Source of the DNA: Ecdyonurus torrentis
Taxonomy: Eukaryota; Arthropoda; Insecta; Ephemeroptera; Heptageniidae
Assembly (NCBI GenBank): GCA_949318235.1
Contig: OX439127.1
Coordinates: 4,964,436-5,028,435, forward strand
Direction of reading: 5' to 3'
Length of the DNA: 64,000 bases
A program made the translations under genes and the position numbers. The notes below the pieces were generated by a model. That model saw nothing but the letters and a program-made list of their open reading frames with translations, was not told the origin of the DNA and made no database searches. Of the stretch, positions 1-22,029 are shown piece by piece (within the stretch, counting starts at the first letter, position 1; the number at the start of each line of letters is the position of its first letter).

Positions 1-137
1 TATCAGTGGATAAAGAATGGTGGACTTGACTTTTAACAGATGTATAAGGGAAAGTTGACATAATGTCACAATACATTACTGTTATATATCAATAATAAAT
101 ATATATATATATTTTATTTAACACAAGTATCGTGTTA

Positions 138-314
<177 letters not shown>

Positions 315-339
315 CTTTTTCTCTCTCTTTCTTACAGCA

Positions 340-1035
<696 letters not shown>

Positions 1036-1387
1036 AAAAAACAACATAATATTTCAGTTAGCAAAACCTCAATTAGGTAGATAATATGATTATTACATTA
1101 AAATGGTAAAATATAGTTATGAGCTTTTTGGAACCTACAAATTATGTTTAAAAAATGTCTTATTTATAATCAATTAAATTTCGAAAAAAGGTCACTCTTA
1201 ATAATTTCTTTGGTAGATTAAACGTTACAAATATAGTTTTTACTCTGCAATGGAAAAAAGTTAATTGTTGCATTGGACTGTCCGGAAAAAAATATATAAA
1301 AAGTTATAATGAATTTGTTAGACACATACTAAAAATGTTAGAATCTGAGGTATTGGTTTTGCATTAAAGATTTAATTTTATCATTTA

Positions 1388-2120
1388 TCACACGCATGAT
1401 CATGAAATATAAAAGTAATCTACACTTTGCAATAAATTAAATACAGTGAGTAAAAATAAATGAGATTTTTATATTTAATATTAATTTACATGGTCATATA
1501 TGAACATATTTTATAAATATAACTGAATAAATAAATCTTTAAATGTTATTTTTTATATAACTGAGACTAAAATTATATAATTATACAAACAAATTCCTAA
1601 AAAAAAATTATAAATCTTAAACAAACAACTACTCAAATACTCAAATTTGTATTATGCATACTAACTTCAATTCTGAATTATATGTATAATAGTTCAAAAA
1701 CAAGCCAAACATTAACATCCTTCATTACTTTTTTCCAATTGATAGCAAAATGTAATGCTAAAACTTGATATAATATCATGTTTTAGTATTACATTTAGCT
1801 ATCAATTGGAAAAAAAGTAGTAAAGGTAAAGTAATACAAATGAGAGTATCATGGTAATTATTATTCTTTTGTATTTGTTTGTTTAAAATTTATGACATTT
1901 TTAGGAATTTGTTTGTATAATTATGTAATTTTAGCCTCTTTTATATAAAAAGTAACATTTAAAGATTTATTTATTCAGTTGTATTTTCAAAATATGTTCA
2001 TATATATATAAACATGAAAATTAATAGTAAAAAAAAAAATCTCAATTATTTTCCCTCGCTGAAAATAATTTTTTGAAAAGTATAGTTTACTTTTATATCA
2101 CATGGTCATAAGTGTGAAAA
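1388..2120. repeat. Foldback element, arms of about 350 bp
   Basis: The sequence 1388-1765 returns as its reverse complement in 1775-2120, with a centre near 1770 where CAATTGATAGC faces GCTATCAATTG. Arms are imperfect (roughly 80% by eye) and AT-rich. The outer ends are CACACGCATGATCATG on the left and, reverse-complemented, CACACTTATGACCATG on the right. No ORF is inside. It is probably a non-autonomous foldback DNA element. Confidence 0.75.
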
Positions 2121-2536
2121 ATTAAGTTAAAAAAGAAAGAAAAGATATAGATAATATTAACTAAATAATTAATGCAGTATAGTGTATTTTGAATAAATGG
2201 TAAATAATATAAGTCACAGGGTATCAAATTTTTTTAATTTCATATCAGAAATTAAGAATTTTGGCTATGACCCAAAATCGCAAATTAAAAAATAAATAAG
2301 TAAAGCGATATATAGTTAAAATTAGGACAATATATTTTTTTTTATTTTGCTTTGCATTGTATATTATGATACATATTTACAGCTTATTAATTATGTATTA
2401 AAAGAAAATTAAACCTATTTTACGCCAAATTATTATAATATATTATACATTGTATAGTAACACAATATGTATAATATAATGAAAGCATTTTTTATTTTAC
2501 AACAGACACGTTCACACACATATATAATATAATATA

Positions 2537-2656
<120 letters not shown>

Positions 2657-2890
2657 TCATGTTTTAAACTTATTTATTCATTTCTTTCATCCTTTATACA
2701 TAAAAATATGCATCAGTCCAGGTTATTGCTTAAAAACACACAATCAAGTAAAAATGATTTAATTTTTAAAATGATTTAAGTAAATTTACAAAGACAATTT
2801 ACTTTGAATGACTACTTATCCGAGTCGTTAGTAAATTCGTTTACTGAGTAATACTATTTATTTATTAAAAATGTTTTAAATCGATATATA

Positions 2891-2961
<71 letters not shown>

Positions 2962-2971
2962 TATTAATTAT

Positions 2972-6422
<3,451 letters not shown>

Positions 6423-6428
<6 letters not shown>

Positions 6429-7060
6429 TTATACTAGATGCACAATGTATGCTTGAAAATAAAACTTTATTATTACATGTTAAGAAAAGTTACATTGCAC
6501 TATACCTTGCACGTTTTTTTTTAATTATTTAAAATTGCGGTATATTGATGAGATGATGACATTGAATTAAAAGCTTGTCTATACAGTGTATGAAATTCTA
6601 TTTGAAAATATAGCATGATAGTATTTCAATTGAATTACTTAAAATAAAATGCATATGTTTTTTTTTTCTTCATTTTTTTGTTTACTTATTAAAAAATAAT
6701 TTTTATCTAAAAAATCACATCGCATCTCATGACCTCTTACTGTACTATTGATTGATCTGTTTTTTTCTTTTTTTTTCTTCTATGAATCTATATAAGTTAC
6801 TGTCACAAAGTAAAGGTTATTATAATTTAATTCTAGTTTTATATGATTCTTTATAATGTGTTAATTTTATCAAAGTTAAAAAAATTTCAACTATTTATTT
6901 ATATTTTTACCTGAATTGCTACACCATTTTAATTGATAATTTTATTGAAACAATATAATAATATCAAAACAAACCAAAGGTATGAAAACCACTATGTTTG
7001 TGCAATGACCCCTCTCTTATCAAAAAGCGGAGGGGGCTCAGATGTGTGGCTAAGGGGAGT
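6423..7060. other. AT-rich 5' flank of the SIX gene
   Basis: No exon or repeat family is recognised. Composition turns visibly GC-richer from about 7010, towards the gene. Confidence 0.5.
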
Positions 7061-7070
7061 AATTTGTGAA

Positions 7071-7208
7071 CCAATAATGGCGTGGTTTTTATTTACTTAC
7101 AGCCAATGAGCTGGCAGTATGAGGGGAACAAAGCTGGAGACTTGTTAGGTGTTTTTGAGTTTTTCTCTCTCTTTCTCACTCTCTTTCTGTTATTCGATCT
7201 TGTCAGTC
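7071..7208 (+). promoter_or_regulatory. Possible SIX gene promoter (CCAAT boxes, Inr-like)
   Basis: Two CCAAT boxes (7071-7075 and 7103-7107) precede a CT-rich tract and an initiator-like TCAGTC at 7203-7208, about 65 bp before the ATG. There is no TATA box at the right distance. Motif-based inference only. Confidence 0.35.
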
Positions 7209-7269
7209 AACAAAAAAAGCAGTTCCAGCGTGATGTGCAGTGAACTGCAGATATAAGTTCAACTGAACC

Positions 7270-11416
<4,147 letters not shown>

Positions 11417-11495
11417 AGTGAATTTGAAACACAGAAAAGAATTTGGACTCTCTCCGTGGCCCCCAGTTAGGCATATTTTTATAATATTTAGGCAT

Positions 11496-11501
11496 AATAA
11501 A
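11496..11501 (+). terminator. Candidate polyadenylation signal of the SIX gene
   Basis: AATAAA, 80 bp after the stop codon, is the first canonical hexamer downstream. In such AT-rich DNA the motif is also frequent by chance. Confidence 0.5.
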
Positions 11502-13317
11502 ATACATTATGAATAATGTACAAATATTTTACAATAAATCATCCTCTAAAAATTTATTTATTTAATAATATTGTTTCTGAGAAATATTTTTATTTTGATA
11601 GCAACTGTCTTGTGGATATTTTAAGCTCGTATTGTCATTTGTATTTTATTAAATATTATTTTGCTACCACTCAGTGGACCTCTTTTATAAATTTCTGTAC
11701 TAGTGTATAATATGTTTTTTCATTGTTTTTTGTGTATTGATTCATTGCTTTTGAAAAATACTACCAATATTTACTAAAACTGTCATTGCACACTCTATAT
11801 TCTAAACATAAGTTAGGGTTACATTATTAAAGCTCATAAATAAGCATATTCACATTTTGCTCTATTTTATTTGCACTTCAAATTACTTATATCACTTTTT
11901 GCAATATTACCACTTATTTTAAATTAATTAAATATTTCCAACAAAAAGCACTATATTTTAATAATGAAAGATATTTATGAACTGTCTATTTTAAATTTTC
12001 ATTAATATCTTGTCCAAGTAGTTTTGTTTTATAAGCTAGCAAAATTTCTCCCTTATCAAATCATATAAAATAAAAAAAATTATTTTATACTTTTCAAAAC
12101 TGTAAATTTCTGTTTTATTTCCATTTAATTTTAAACATCTTCGATAAAAATTATCTTTTACACGTAATAATAATGTTTTAATACTTTCATTTCAAAATTA
12201 TTGTTTTTACTTGTAATTTTTTAAAAATTGATATATCTGCATACTCAACTGATTGTTTTGAGTCATCTACGTATATTGGTAAATCATTCATGCAATGTAT
12301 GAACCAATAATATACCATTAATAATCATTGAATTACAGAAAAAGGGGAAAATAACTCCACAATAATTGAGTACAGAAACTATGTGCTCACTTTTGATGAG
12401 TTTACTCACTAAGAAAAAACAAACAAACAATTGTTCTGTTTATTTTTATGAAAGCAATAAAAAATAAAGATGTAGCAAATACAGTACCAAATTTCCATTA
12501 TAATGATAAATTTTTAATTAAAATCATTTTTAAATTGTTTTTTAATTAAATTACATTTAAAAAAGATAAAAGGATAATTTTTTGATTAAAGTCAAGAAAT
12601 TATATTTTTTTTATAGACTTATAAAGCCATAGACTTCATCAAAACAACATAATTATGCATTTTAATAAATAAGCAAGACCTTTATAAAAACTTTTTTAAA
12701 AGTGATAACAATTTTTACCAATATGTTAATGTTGCCTCACAGAGAGCATGAAATTTCTGTTAAATGTGCAATTTTTTGTGACCATTCATGTTTGTGAAGT
12801 TATGCAAAAATAAGTAAAAATATGTTGTGCGGGTTGCACAAATAAAAAATTTCTGATCAATATTACAGAGCTATAGTAGGGTTTTGAGACAAACTAAAGT
12901 TATTTATGTTAGTGCCATCAATTGTTTTGTAAAACAAATGCTTATGTTTTCTTGTGGTCTATTCTAATACTAATATACAGTTAGTTTAAGTTATTTTGTT
13001 TGAACTTCTGCAATAAAACTAGATTTTTACTAACACCTGCTTGGTGCAATAGCATCCCTACTGAAGAGAACAACAGGGTTGGGATGAGAAAAAGACTTAT
13101 TAGCTGTATAACATCTTGCGACACCACCCACAACTTTAGTATTATAAACTTGGACAATATAGCAAAGTTTAATCATATTGACTACTAATAAAATAAGTTT
13201 TATAATAATGATTTACTATTTAAACATTTTTCAACCAAATTATTGGTGTGTACTAAAGAGTTATTTCAATGCAACTGAATAACTTCTCTCTCATTCTTAT
13301 AAAAAGTATTATTTTAA
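11502..13317. other. AT-rich 3' flank with one dispersed-repeat copy
   Basis: Most of it shows nothing. The segment 12690-12960 (landmarks ATGTTGTGCGGGTTGCA and GGTTTTGAGACAAAC) belongs to a repeat family that recurs at 27060-27320 and 41090-41290, and inverted at 45900-46170. Confidence 0.6.
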
Positions 13318-13511
13318 TTGAGAAATGTTCATTTTTAACTTTAAATTTTTCTATATTGACAAACACTAATTTAGGTCAAAATTCAGAGAACAAAACTAGA
13401 TATAAATGTTTGCGATGAGTTTTGCTTTTTGCGAAATGCTTAAAACTATAGTATTGTTCAAAATTTTTAACAAAAAAAAGAAATAAACTGATATTTCGGT
13501 TTTTAATGCTT

Positions 13512-13549
<38 letters not shown>

Positions 13550-13952
13550 TACATATATGTAATATCTATACTGTATAAATAGTATATACAACATTAATCC
13601 AAGAAATCATTATGTTAATAATTGTTTTTGCTGAACTGCAAAATAACGGTAAAAAAAGACAACACGCATAATCTTTGGGTTGTGTAAAAACTTCAATTTG
13701 CATAAAGACTTTGTGGTACCTCTAATCTTGCAAGCTAAGAAAAACATTTTTTAGTGTTTTATTTATTGTAAGTAACAACTTGACCAAGCATGTTGCCAGT
13801 TGTTATTGTTACTATGTAGTGTCTGTGTTACTGGAACAACAAAAACTGGTTCCGCCATCGCGCCTACATAAAGTCTTGGTTATGCAACCTGTTGCAATAA
13901 TGTGCAGAGAAAGTTGCCTAGCCTGAAGGCGCTTAGCTTACAAAATACTATG
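13318..13952 (+). repeat. Downstream copy of the 0.7 kb dispersed repeat
   Basis: Direct counterpart of 340-1035, with the same order of landmarks. Its TA microsatellite is only about 30 bp (13517-13545) against 90 bp upstream. The end block GCCTGAAGGCGCTTAGCTTA is almost unchanged between copies, although the flanks have drifted. Confidence 0.8.
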
Positions 13953-15389
13953 AATTGAATTGTTTACAAAAATTAATTACTATTATTATTAAATAATAAT
14001 AAATATAAATAAATATATTTAAGAAAATTTATGCTGTTAATACGTTGAATTAGTATCTTAAATATGCGAAAAAGATAATAATAACAAAATATAACTGATT
14101 TTCATAAGAAAATATAGTTATAAAAGAAGTTTGTACACTGCTAAGCATTGTAATTATTTACTCCAGGATGGCCTACAAGCTCAATAAATATAATGTTATG
14201 CAGATACAACCTTAAGTAAAAAAAAAAAAAGTTTTTTTCTTTTTTAAGAATATTAAATCTATCTATTCTGCAAAATTTAATAATTTTATCCGTCGCGGTT
14301 ATGTTGAGGATTTCACAGAAACAGAGGAAACAACAAGCAAGAGTACATTGGGACAGTCGTCATTCTAAAACTTTTCCCTGTTGTCAAATCTATAGTTTTC
14401 TAATTACATTATTTTTCTTTGGTTTATATGGTTTCAACAAATTAAGTTTGAAAGTTGTAAAATGATAGGAGACACAGCCTATATTATAAATTATGTTATC
14501 TTATTATTTATTATAAAAAAAATTATTAAACAATCCAGAATTATAATATAAATACTAAAAATGTATTAGGTATACTTATAACAACCTAGAACACAGGAAA
14601 TTTTATACTACAATAATACCTAGGTGCAATTTGCTACAATAAAGGTGTGACTCATATAGATTAAGTGGTATTGTAGTGTATAACTACCTGGTCCAAATTT
14701 AAGTGTACCTATTACAAAATACAGGATTGGTGTACCTGCCATTGGTAGTAATTATTTTCCGTGTATATTTATTATTTACAGTAGTATTTTCTTTTTGTAA
14801 TTAATATTGTAGAAAAAAAAGTTTTGATATTGCCTTTAAAAAAATATTGAATTCTACGATGACTATACACTAGTAATGATAATATTATTTATATATAACA
14901 AGGAAAAAAAAAAAAAAAAAAAACGTATGCTGGGGGAAAATATAATGAATTTTATTTTTACTTTTTAAAGCTTAAATTGAGATTTGATTTAAGTTTTTAT
15001 TAGACTTAAAACAATAATATTCTTAAAGTGAATTAAGTGTTCACTTAATATTCCTGATTAAAATAACAATAAAACTTGTTCACATTAAAAGGCAAAGAAA
15101 AAATATATTACTCAATTGTAGAATTACGAGTTCCACTAAAAAAAATTTTCAATGAATGATGCAAATATTTAATTGTTACTATTTTAAAAATGAAATACAA
15201 AAATTTAAATCTTTCTCGTCTTGTATTTCTTACTTGTAAGTTATAAATATTTTTCAATATATGTTTGTTAATTTATGAAAATAAGTCGATTAGTTTATGT
15301 GGTATTAATATAGTTTTTATAAAAATTTATATACATATAATTGCATTATTTTGAAGATATATATATATATAAGTTGTTGTTTTTACATG
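13953..15389. other. AT-rich intergenic DNA, nothing recognised
   Basis: Homopolymer A runs (about 14905-14923) and ordinary AT-rich sequence. No exon, RNA gene or shared repeat was found by eye. Confidence 0.5.
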
Positions 15390-15703
15390 ATATGTTTCAG
15401 TTGTGCGCATGACGTCATTCTGAATGCGTTTCGTAGCTCTTCTTGAGCAATGAATAACATTGCTCAGCATAGGACAAACGTGGTTATTGGATATTTTCTT
15501 TCGAAAATAAGCTATTTTTTATCGTAATTATTTTTCTTGCATACTTGAAAAAACTAATTCAATCTGTTAACAGCACCAAGGCTCTTAAAAATATTGCGAA
15601 GTATTTTTAAACTGGCAAAATGAGTCATTTTCCAATAGTGACCAATGTTATTTAGCGCTCACTTATGGCGTCGACTTTAACATGAATGAAACCACCCTAT
15701 AAA
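15390..15703. repeat. Dispersed repeat ending GAAACCACCCTAT
   Basis: It contains TGACGTCATTCTGA, TGAGCAATGAATAACATTGC and CACTTATGGCGTCGACTT. The same order recurs at 47040-47340 and, in part, at 37660-37885 and 20280-20412, always ending in an ACCACCCTAT-type terminus. The common end point suggests a transposon end. No TSD was resolved. Confidence 0.65.
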
Positions 15704-16370
15704 TTTACTATTCTCAAAAAAAAAGTGATTAATTTTAGATACAGGTAAATTTTATTCATACCTCATCAACCCAGTAAATTTTTTGGGTTTTATATGCTTC
15801 TTTGCCTATGTGGATAATATTGGTAATTTTTTATTACCTTAAAAAAATTATGTAACCGTATTTTATGCAGCTTTTAACTTTCGTAGTCATGCCGCAGTAT
15901 TTTTCTCAAAATAAAAATAGAATGGTTTGTTAATGCTATACAGAGATATCAAAAGTAGGGGCTCTACAATTTTTAACTGCAAAATTTTGTTTGTTACAAA
16001 TTAGATTAACAGTAAAACATTTGACTTCATCCAAAGTGCTACACCAAATTGTGTTCAAACTTTTTTACTCTTCCATCCCCTCCCACCATTGTTCTAAAAT
16101 GTTTTGTTTTATTGTTGGTGTTGGTCACAACAATGATTCACATTAAGGAATACTTTACTTAGCTATGCACTTAAGAAACGAGATAATTATTATTATTATT
16201 ATTTTGTATATTTATTGTTTTATTAATATTTCTGTTGTGCTATTTTGTGATAAGATCTAAATAACTATATTAAGTTCTATTTTCTATTAAGTAGTGGCAG
16301 TTATTTTTACTGCAATTGGAAAAAATAATTAAAATAAAGAATAAAAATTATTGCTTTTTATTAAAACACG

Positions 16371-16536
16371 AGGAGCGCCTGTAAAATTTGTAGGTAGGCT
16401 TTTTGCTTCACACTTTACTGCATATTTGTAAAGTTTGGTACTTACTTGCATATCGTCGTCTACATGACTTTATTACCAAATTGACAGTAGAATGTGCAAC
16501 AAAAAGCCTATCTACCAATCTACAGGGGCATCCGTC
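16371..16536. mobile_element. ~165 bp hairpin MITE
   Basis: The left arm (GCGCCTGTAAAATTTGTAGG, then AGGCTTTTTGCTTCACA) is inverted at the right end (TGTGCAACAAAAAGCCTATC through to GGGGCATCCGTC). Arms are about 50 bp and imperfect. No coding potential. Confidence 0.7.
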
Positions 16537-16609
16537 ATTTTGATATTGTAATTATATGTGCTTATAGCAATACAATTTTTATTTATCATTCATTTGTATC
16601 ATTCATTTA

Positions 16610-16891
16610 TTCATTCATTCATTCATTCATTCATTCATTCATTCATTCATTCATTCATTCATTCATTCATTCATTCATTCATTCATTCATTCATTCATTC
16701 ATTCATTCATTCATTCATTCATTCATTCATTCATTCATTCATTCATTCATTCATTCATTCATTCATTCATTCATTCATTCATTCATTCATTCATTCATTC
16801 ATTCATTCATACATTCATTCATTCATTCATTCATTCATTCATTCATTCATTCATTCATTCATTCATTCATTCATTCATTCATTCATTCATT
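16610..16891. repeat. (ATTC)n microsatellite, ~280 bp
   Basis: About 70 ATTC units with a single interruption near 16810. Long open frames here read as Ser-Phe-Ile-His repeats and are artefacts. A T-run (16924-16946) follows. Confidence 0.97.
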
Positions 16892-17849
16892 TAATGTTAA
16901 TTCATGTTAAATATCTTTTTATCTTTTTTTTTTTTTTTTTTTTTTTAGTTTTGAGTTTTGAGATTTCAATTTTTGGTGCAGAAAATTGTGGACTGTGATT
17001 ACCCCTTAAATAAATGTTAGTGCACATCAAGCCAACTTGACATATATTGACATATTCATATTGGCAATAGGTCACAATAGACAATAGTACGCATATTGAT
17101 AATGCAATCACACAAAGGGAGGCAAACCCGATATATGACAACTTTGTTTGGTCTATGTTACTTAAAATAAGTTAAAAGAAAAATTTTAAAAAAAATAAAT
17201 AAAAACATAAACATCATGAAATTTGTGTTTCTACTAATTTAAATATTGTAACTGACTGTACTGTTAAACAATTGGGTTAAATTGAGAGGTTCTGTAGCCT
17301 GATTTCGCCCAATAAACGACGTTATTAATGAATTATTATTATTATATTTGTCTTTTTAGGTTATACACACTTTACATATTTCAATACAATGTAAAAAAAA
17401 AAAAAAAAAGACGAGTCGCTCTCACGAGACAAGAGCAACAAGCTTCTTCTTCTTCTTTTTTTTTTAAACAAAATACTTTACATTTATTTGTAATAATATC
17501 GTCTACTGCTGCACTTGTACTTTGGTTATTAAATATTCCACTTTCTAAATATATATAAAATTGCTTTTTCTGTATCATAAAATTTATTTCAATAATATGA
17601 TAGAGTATGAGTTATATTGTATAATGTGTTGATTAAAATACAAATGTTTGTAGTCAACATATTTGTATAAATATTTCACTTTGTAGCTTTTATTGTCAAT
17701 CCATTGCAGACAATATCTTGTAATATGTGCGTTGCACTTGCAAAAGTATAAAATTTATGTTTCTTTATAATAATAAAAATAGTTAAAAAAACAAAACATG
17801 GAAAACATCAATTTAAGACATTATTCATTTACATACCAACTGCACCGAC

Positions 17850-18030
17850 CAGCCTGCCTAGACGTTTCCACGGTTTCTCTAGGCTGTCATGGCGAATGTC
17901 GGGCTGTATACTTGCGCCGTGGCCGGCCGGTGAGTGCTTTTTCATTAATTGGCAATTCTTTACCTGTCGATAAGACAATGTCTTGACTGATACTAGGATT
18001 TGTGTAGCATGATAACACAATATGGCAAGC
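17850..18030. repeat. GC-richer conserved island, copy 1
   Basis: A ~180 bp stretch (CCAGCCTGCCTAGACG to TATGGCAAGC) stands out from its AT-rich surroundings and recurs at 31545-31735 and 35190-35385. On the minus strand all three keep a frame reading QPDIRHDSLEK then WKRLxRLVG. The frame breaks elsewhere and I do not recognise a protein. It may be the remnant of an exon or of a mobile element. Confidence 0.55.
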
Positions 18031-18731
18031 AAAAAATTTATAATAATAATAATTTGGTTGCTAAAAAGTTTTAAGAGTAACTTGTTAGTATAAACGTTAT
18101 TTCTACAGCAGTGTAATAAAGTTATTTAAAAAAATTTTATTATAGCAAATTAATTATAAAAAAACGTCTTAATAGTAACTTTTTATCTACTTTTTCCCGT
18201 GATGTTAATGAGTAAAATTGTGTTTGCAAATAAAATAGATCTTTGCTACATTGAATTATAATATTAATTTGTCGAGAAAAAAAGGAACGTAATTTTTATG
18301 TTTTCATATTTATTTATAGCAAAATCTTTGCAATACGTCACAATTTAAATACGCTACAGTAGCATAAATATTATTCTGTACAGCATATTTATTTTTGTTT
18401 TTGTCTATATTCACTACAAAAAACAGCAATAAAATGATCATATTAAAATTAATAAAACTAGACGTTTCTTTAACATAGACGCTGACATATTTATATTGCA
18501 GTTTACTATTATTATATATTATGAAACTTAAATTTTGGCTCTTTTTATTAAAGTTTATATTTTCAGAATTACATATCTTCACAATCTGAGTGTATTAATT
18601 TTCAGGAAGATTTAGAAATCCTCATGGTGTACAAAATAGACGTAGATCAATTGATTCTATTTTCCTAAATAAAAGTTTTGTAAAACAAAGTTCATGATTT
18701 TCTCAATATGCCAAGGATTGTAAAAAATAGA

Positions 18732-18733
18732 AA

Positions 18734-18780
<47 letters not shown>

Positions 18781-18832
18781 AAAAATAAATAAAATAAATA
18801 AATAAATAAATAAACAAAAAAGTAAATAAATA
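18732..18832. repeat. (AAAT)n microsatellite, A module copy 1
   Basis: About 100 bp, imperfect. The equivalent runs are about 150 bp at 32457-32608 and 180 bp at 36111-36292. Confidence 0.95.
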
Positions 18833-19320
18833 AATGCTATAGTGACAAGGATACAGCAAACTGTACATATTGGTAAATTAAATGTTTGAATTTTAAGTTA
18901 TGGAAGTAAATAATTACTTTTATCAATTTCTTTGACTTATTTTTAAATTTCTTAATTTTAATTGAAATTGTAACTTTAAGATATTTATTATTTGTTTCAT
19001 TTACAACACTAACTACCAAATCCAAGTGATTTTGATAGTTATCAACAAATGAAGCAGTTTATCTTGAATTACTATTTATATACACGCAGCCTGAGTGTAA
19101 TTTCACGAGCTTCAGATGCATTTTTTAAGTTTTTTGGGCATTTAGGACAGCACTGAGGCTTGCCACTTCTCACATGAATTTTAAACTACATTTCAAATAA
19201 AACTAATAAAAATATGCGGATATTGGCATTATAGGATTGCCTCCTCTCACAATTATAATTACAACATTTTTAACTGCAAATGTCATGCGTCGGATCTTTT
19301 GTTTGTTTGTAAATGTCAAT

Positions 19321-19567
<247 letters not shown>

Positions 19568-22029
19568 CATTCTTTTATTGTTTGTAGTATCTTTTTGTTT
19601 CTGAAAATTATTGCAATTCTAACTGAATTGATTGACTTTTAACATTATAACTATGCAATAAAAAAAAATCGTGGCTCCCTCCCGCCTGTCCTTACTTTTT
19701 GTCAGCTTGCAGCAGAGCTGGCTTAAAAGTTACTTTGCTGTACAACAAATCATTCGTTTACTCCTCAGTTTTCTGTGAACAAACAATGATTTAAAAAAAG
19801 CGTGATAAAATCTGACATGAATAACTACGTAATAATTTTTCTGCACGGAAAAAATTATCTAAAGAATTTCTATTTTATTGCTTTTAGAATCTCGCAGATG
19901 TAACAATTATTTTAACAATTTAAAAAGCTAACTTTTTACCGCTGAAGAAATAACGTATGTACTAACAAGTTATTGTGTATGATTTTTTCAACTAAGTTAT
20001 TAGCTTGTAAAAGAGTTACATCTATAAGACTGAATAATTTGTCAGATTTGTGCATTTTTTTTAGCTTTCTTTCAGCATATTTTATTTAAAATTCCATAGC
20101 TATTATACTGTATACTGCGCAATAATGCAATATTGCATATTATGTTGTACAGCACAATTATTTTGAGTTTTTCTAACATTTGTGCTATAATGACATAAAT
20201 GCAGCTTAAATAACGTAATTGATTTTTTCTGTGAATGTGTAAAAGAAATTAGCTAAAATAAATCGAGAAAATAAAAGATATTTAATAGCATCAATTCTCT
20301 CGAAAATATTGCAAAGTATTTTAAAACTATCAAAATGTACCATTTTCCCATACCAGCCCATGCTATTTAGCGCTCTATTATGGCGTTGACTTTAACATGA
20401 ATGTAACCACCCTATTACAAAAAAATAAATAATAGAATGATAATAAGAAATAGAATAAGACTACATGTTTCATTAATATAGACGCTGAGATATTTCGATT
20501 TCAATTTACTATTACTATATGAAACTTAAATTTTGGTTAATTTTATAAAACTTTAGTACTTCACAATCAGAGTGTATTAAATTTTAGGAGGATTTAGAAA
20601 TTCTCATGGTGTACAAAAAAGACGTCTAAAAAATGATGGTATTGACCTCAATAAAAGTTTTATGAAACGAAATTGATGATTGTCTTAATATTCTCATAAC
20701 TTTGCAAATACTAACACGGAAAGAAATAAATTACGTAATTTATGCTGCATTTATATAAATTAAGTAATACTAACTTAGAACAACATAAATATATAATTAT
20801 ACTGCACAACATAATATTTATGCCATGTAGCATAGTTATAAAACAAAATAGCATGGTATCAAGCAACGTATCAATATGTGCACTTGGAGTCAGTTTCTTT
20901 ATGACAATGTTTTGGTTTTTAGTTATTATTTATATATATAAATTCATTGATCTTAAACTTGATTAAAGGCATATAAAACATGAAATAACACGTTCTTTTT
21001 AATCATTAAACACAAAATGGGATCTATAACGGAATAATTTCACACTGTGCAGTAATATCTAAAAATTAGGCAGCAACACTTATTTTAAAATGTAAATTAC
21101 AGATGCACTTTAGTATATTACAGCATCCTACACTGTACAACTACATACAAAATGATAAAAGATAATTCTTAAGCAAATATTATAATAAGCAAAACCTAAC
21201 TTCAGTTTGGCTTTGATGTTATGTGTAGGTTTTGCTATTTTTTATGTCATGCGCTCATACTAAATTTTATTTTTCATTAGTATTGCCTATTTTAATTTTA
21301 ATTTATTTCCTATATTTACTAAAGATTTGTTTAGATTTAATATTATCAACAAATTCATATACCAAAAATTAACGTAAGTGAAAATAAAAATTTACTTTGT
21401 TCTGCATAATTTCAATTTACTGAACTTAAAATTATGCTGAATTTATAACGAATAAATCCGCTATAAAAACTAAATAATCAATTTATTTACAGCTAAAACT
21501 TAGATTATCATTATATGCTACACTCTAGATGTTAATTAACAATGATTGAGTTAAATATTAAAGTATATATATTATCAATATGCAAAACCTATTTACTGTT
21601 CGACTTCTGTGTTATGCGTAGTTTTTGTTATATTTGCAATGCAATGTGTGTAGTATACTTCTAAATCAATTTTTATTATTTTTATAATTTTTTATATTTC
21701 ACTTTTTTTGCTGCAACAACGTATATAAACGATAATGGAATTACATTTTAAAGATTTTATTTAAAAATGCAAAACCTACTTTCGGTTTGACTTCTGTGTT
21801 ATGCGTTTTTTTTTTTTTTTTTTTTTTTTTATTGCCATATGCGTATACAATACTGCGTATATATACTCCCGATTCGATTTCTATTATTTTTATTTGCTTT
21901 TTAATTTAAATTTACCTGCTACAACTTCCTAAGTTGAGTTTAAACATTATAAAAGTAACAAATTTTAATAAAAAATATACAGCGTAAAAGAATCTTCAAG
22001 CAAATAAAAAAACATTTCTTAAAAGCTTT

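Noticed and set aside
16494..16998. Ser-Phe-Ile-His repeat proteins of ~140 codons
   Set aside because: Direct translation of the ATTC microsatellite; no flanking coding signal.
17798..17986. 62-codon plus-strand ORF also partly seen at 31476-31694
   Set aside because: The frame shifts between copies apart from the last 16 residues; treated as a duplicated non-coding block.
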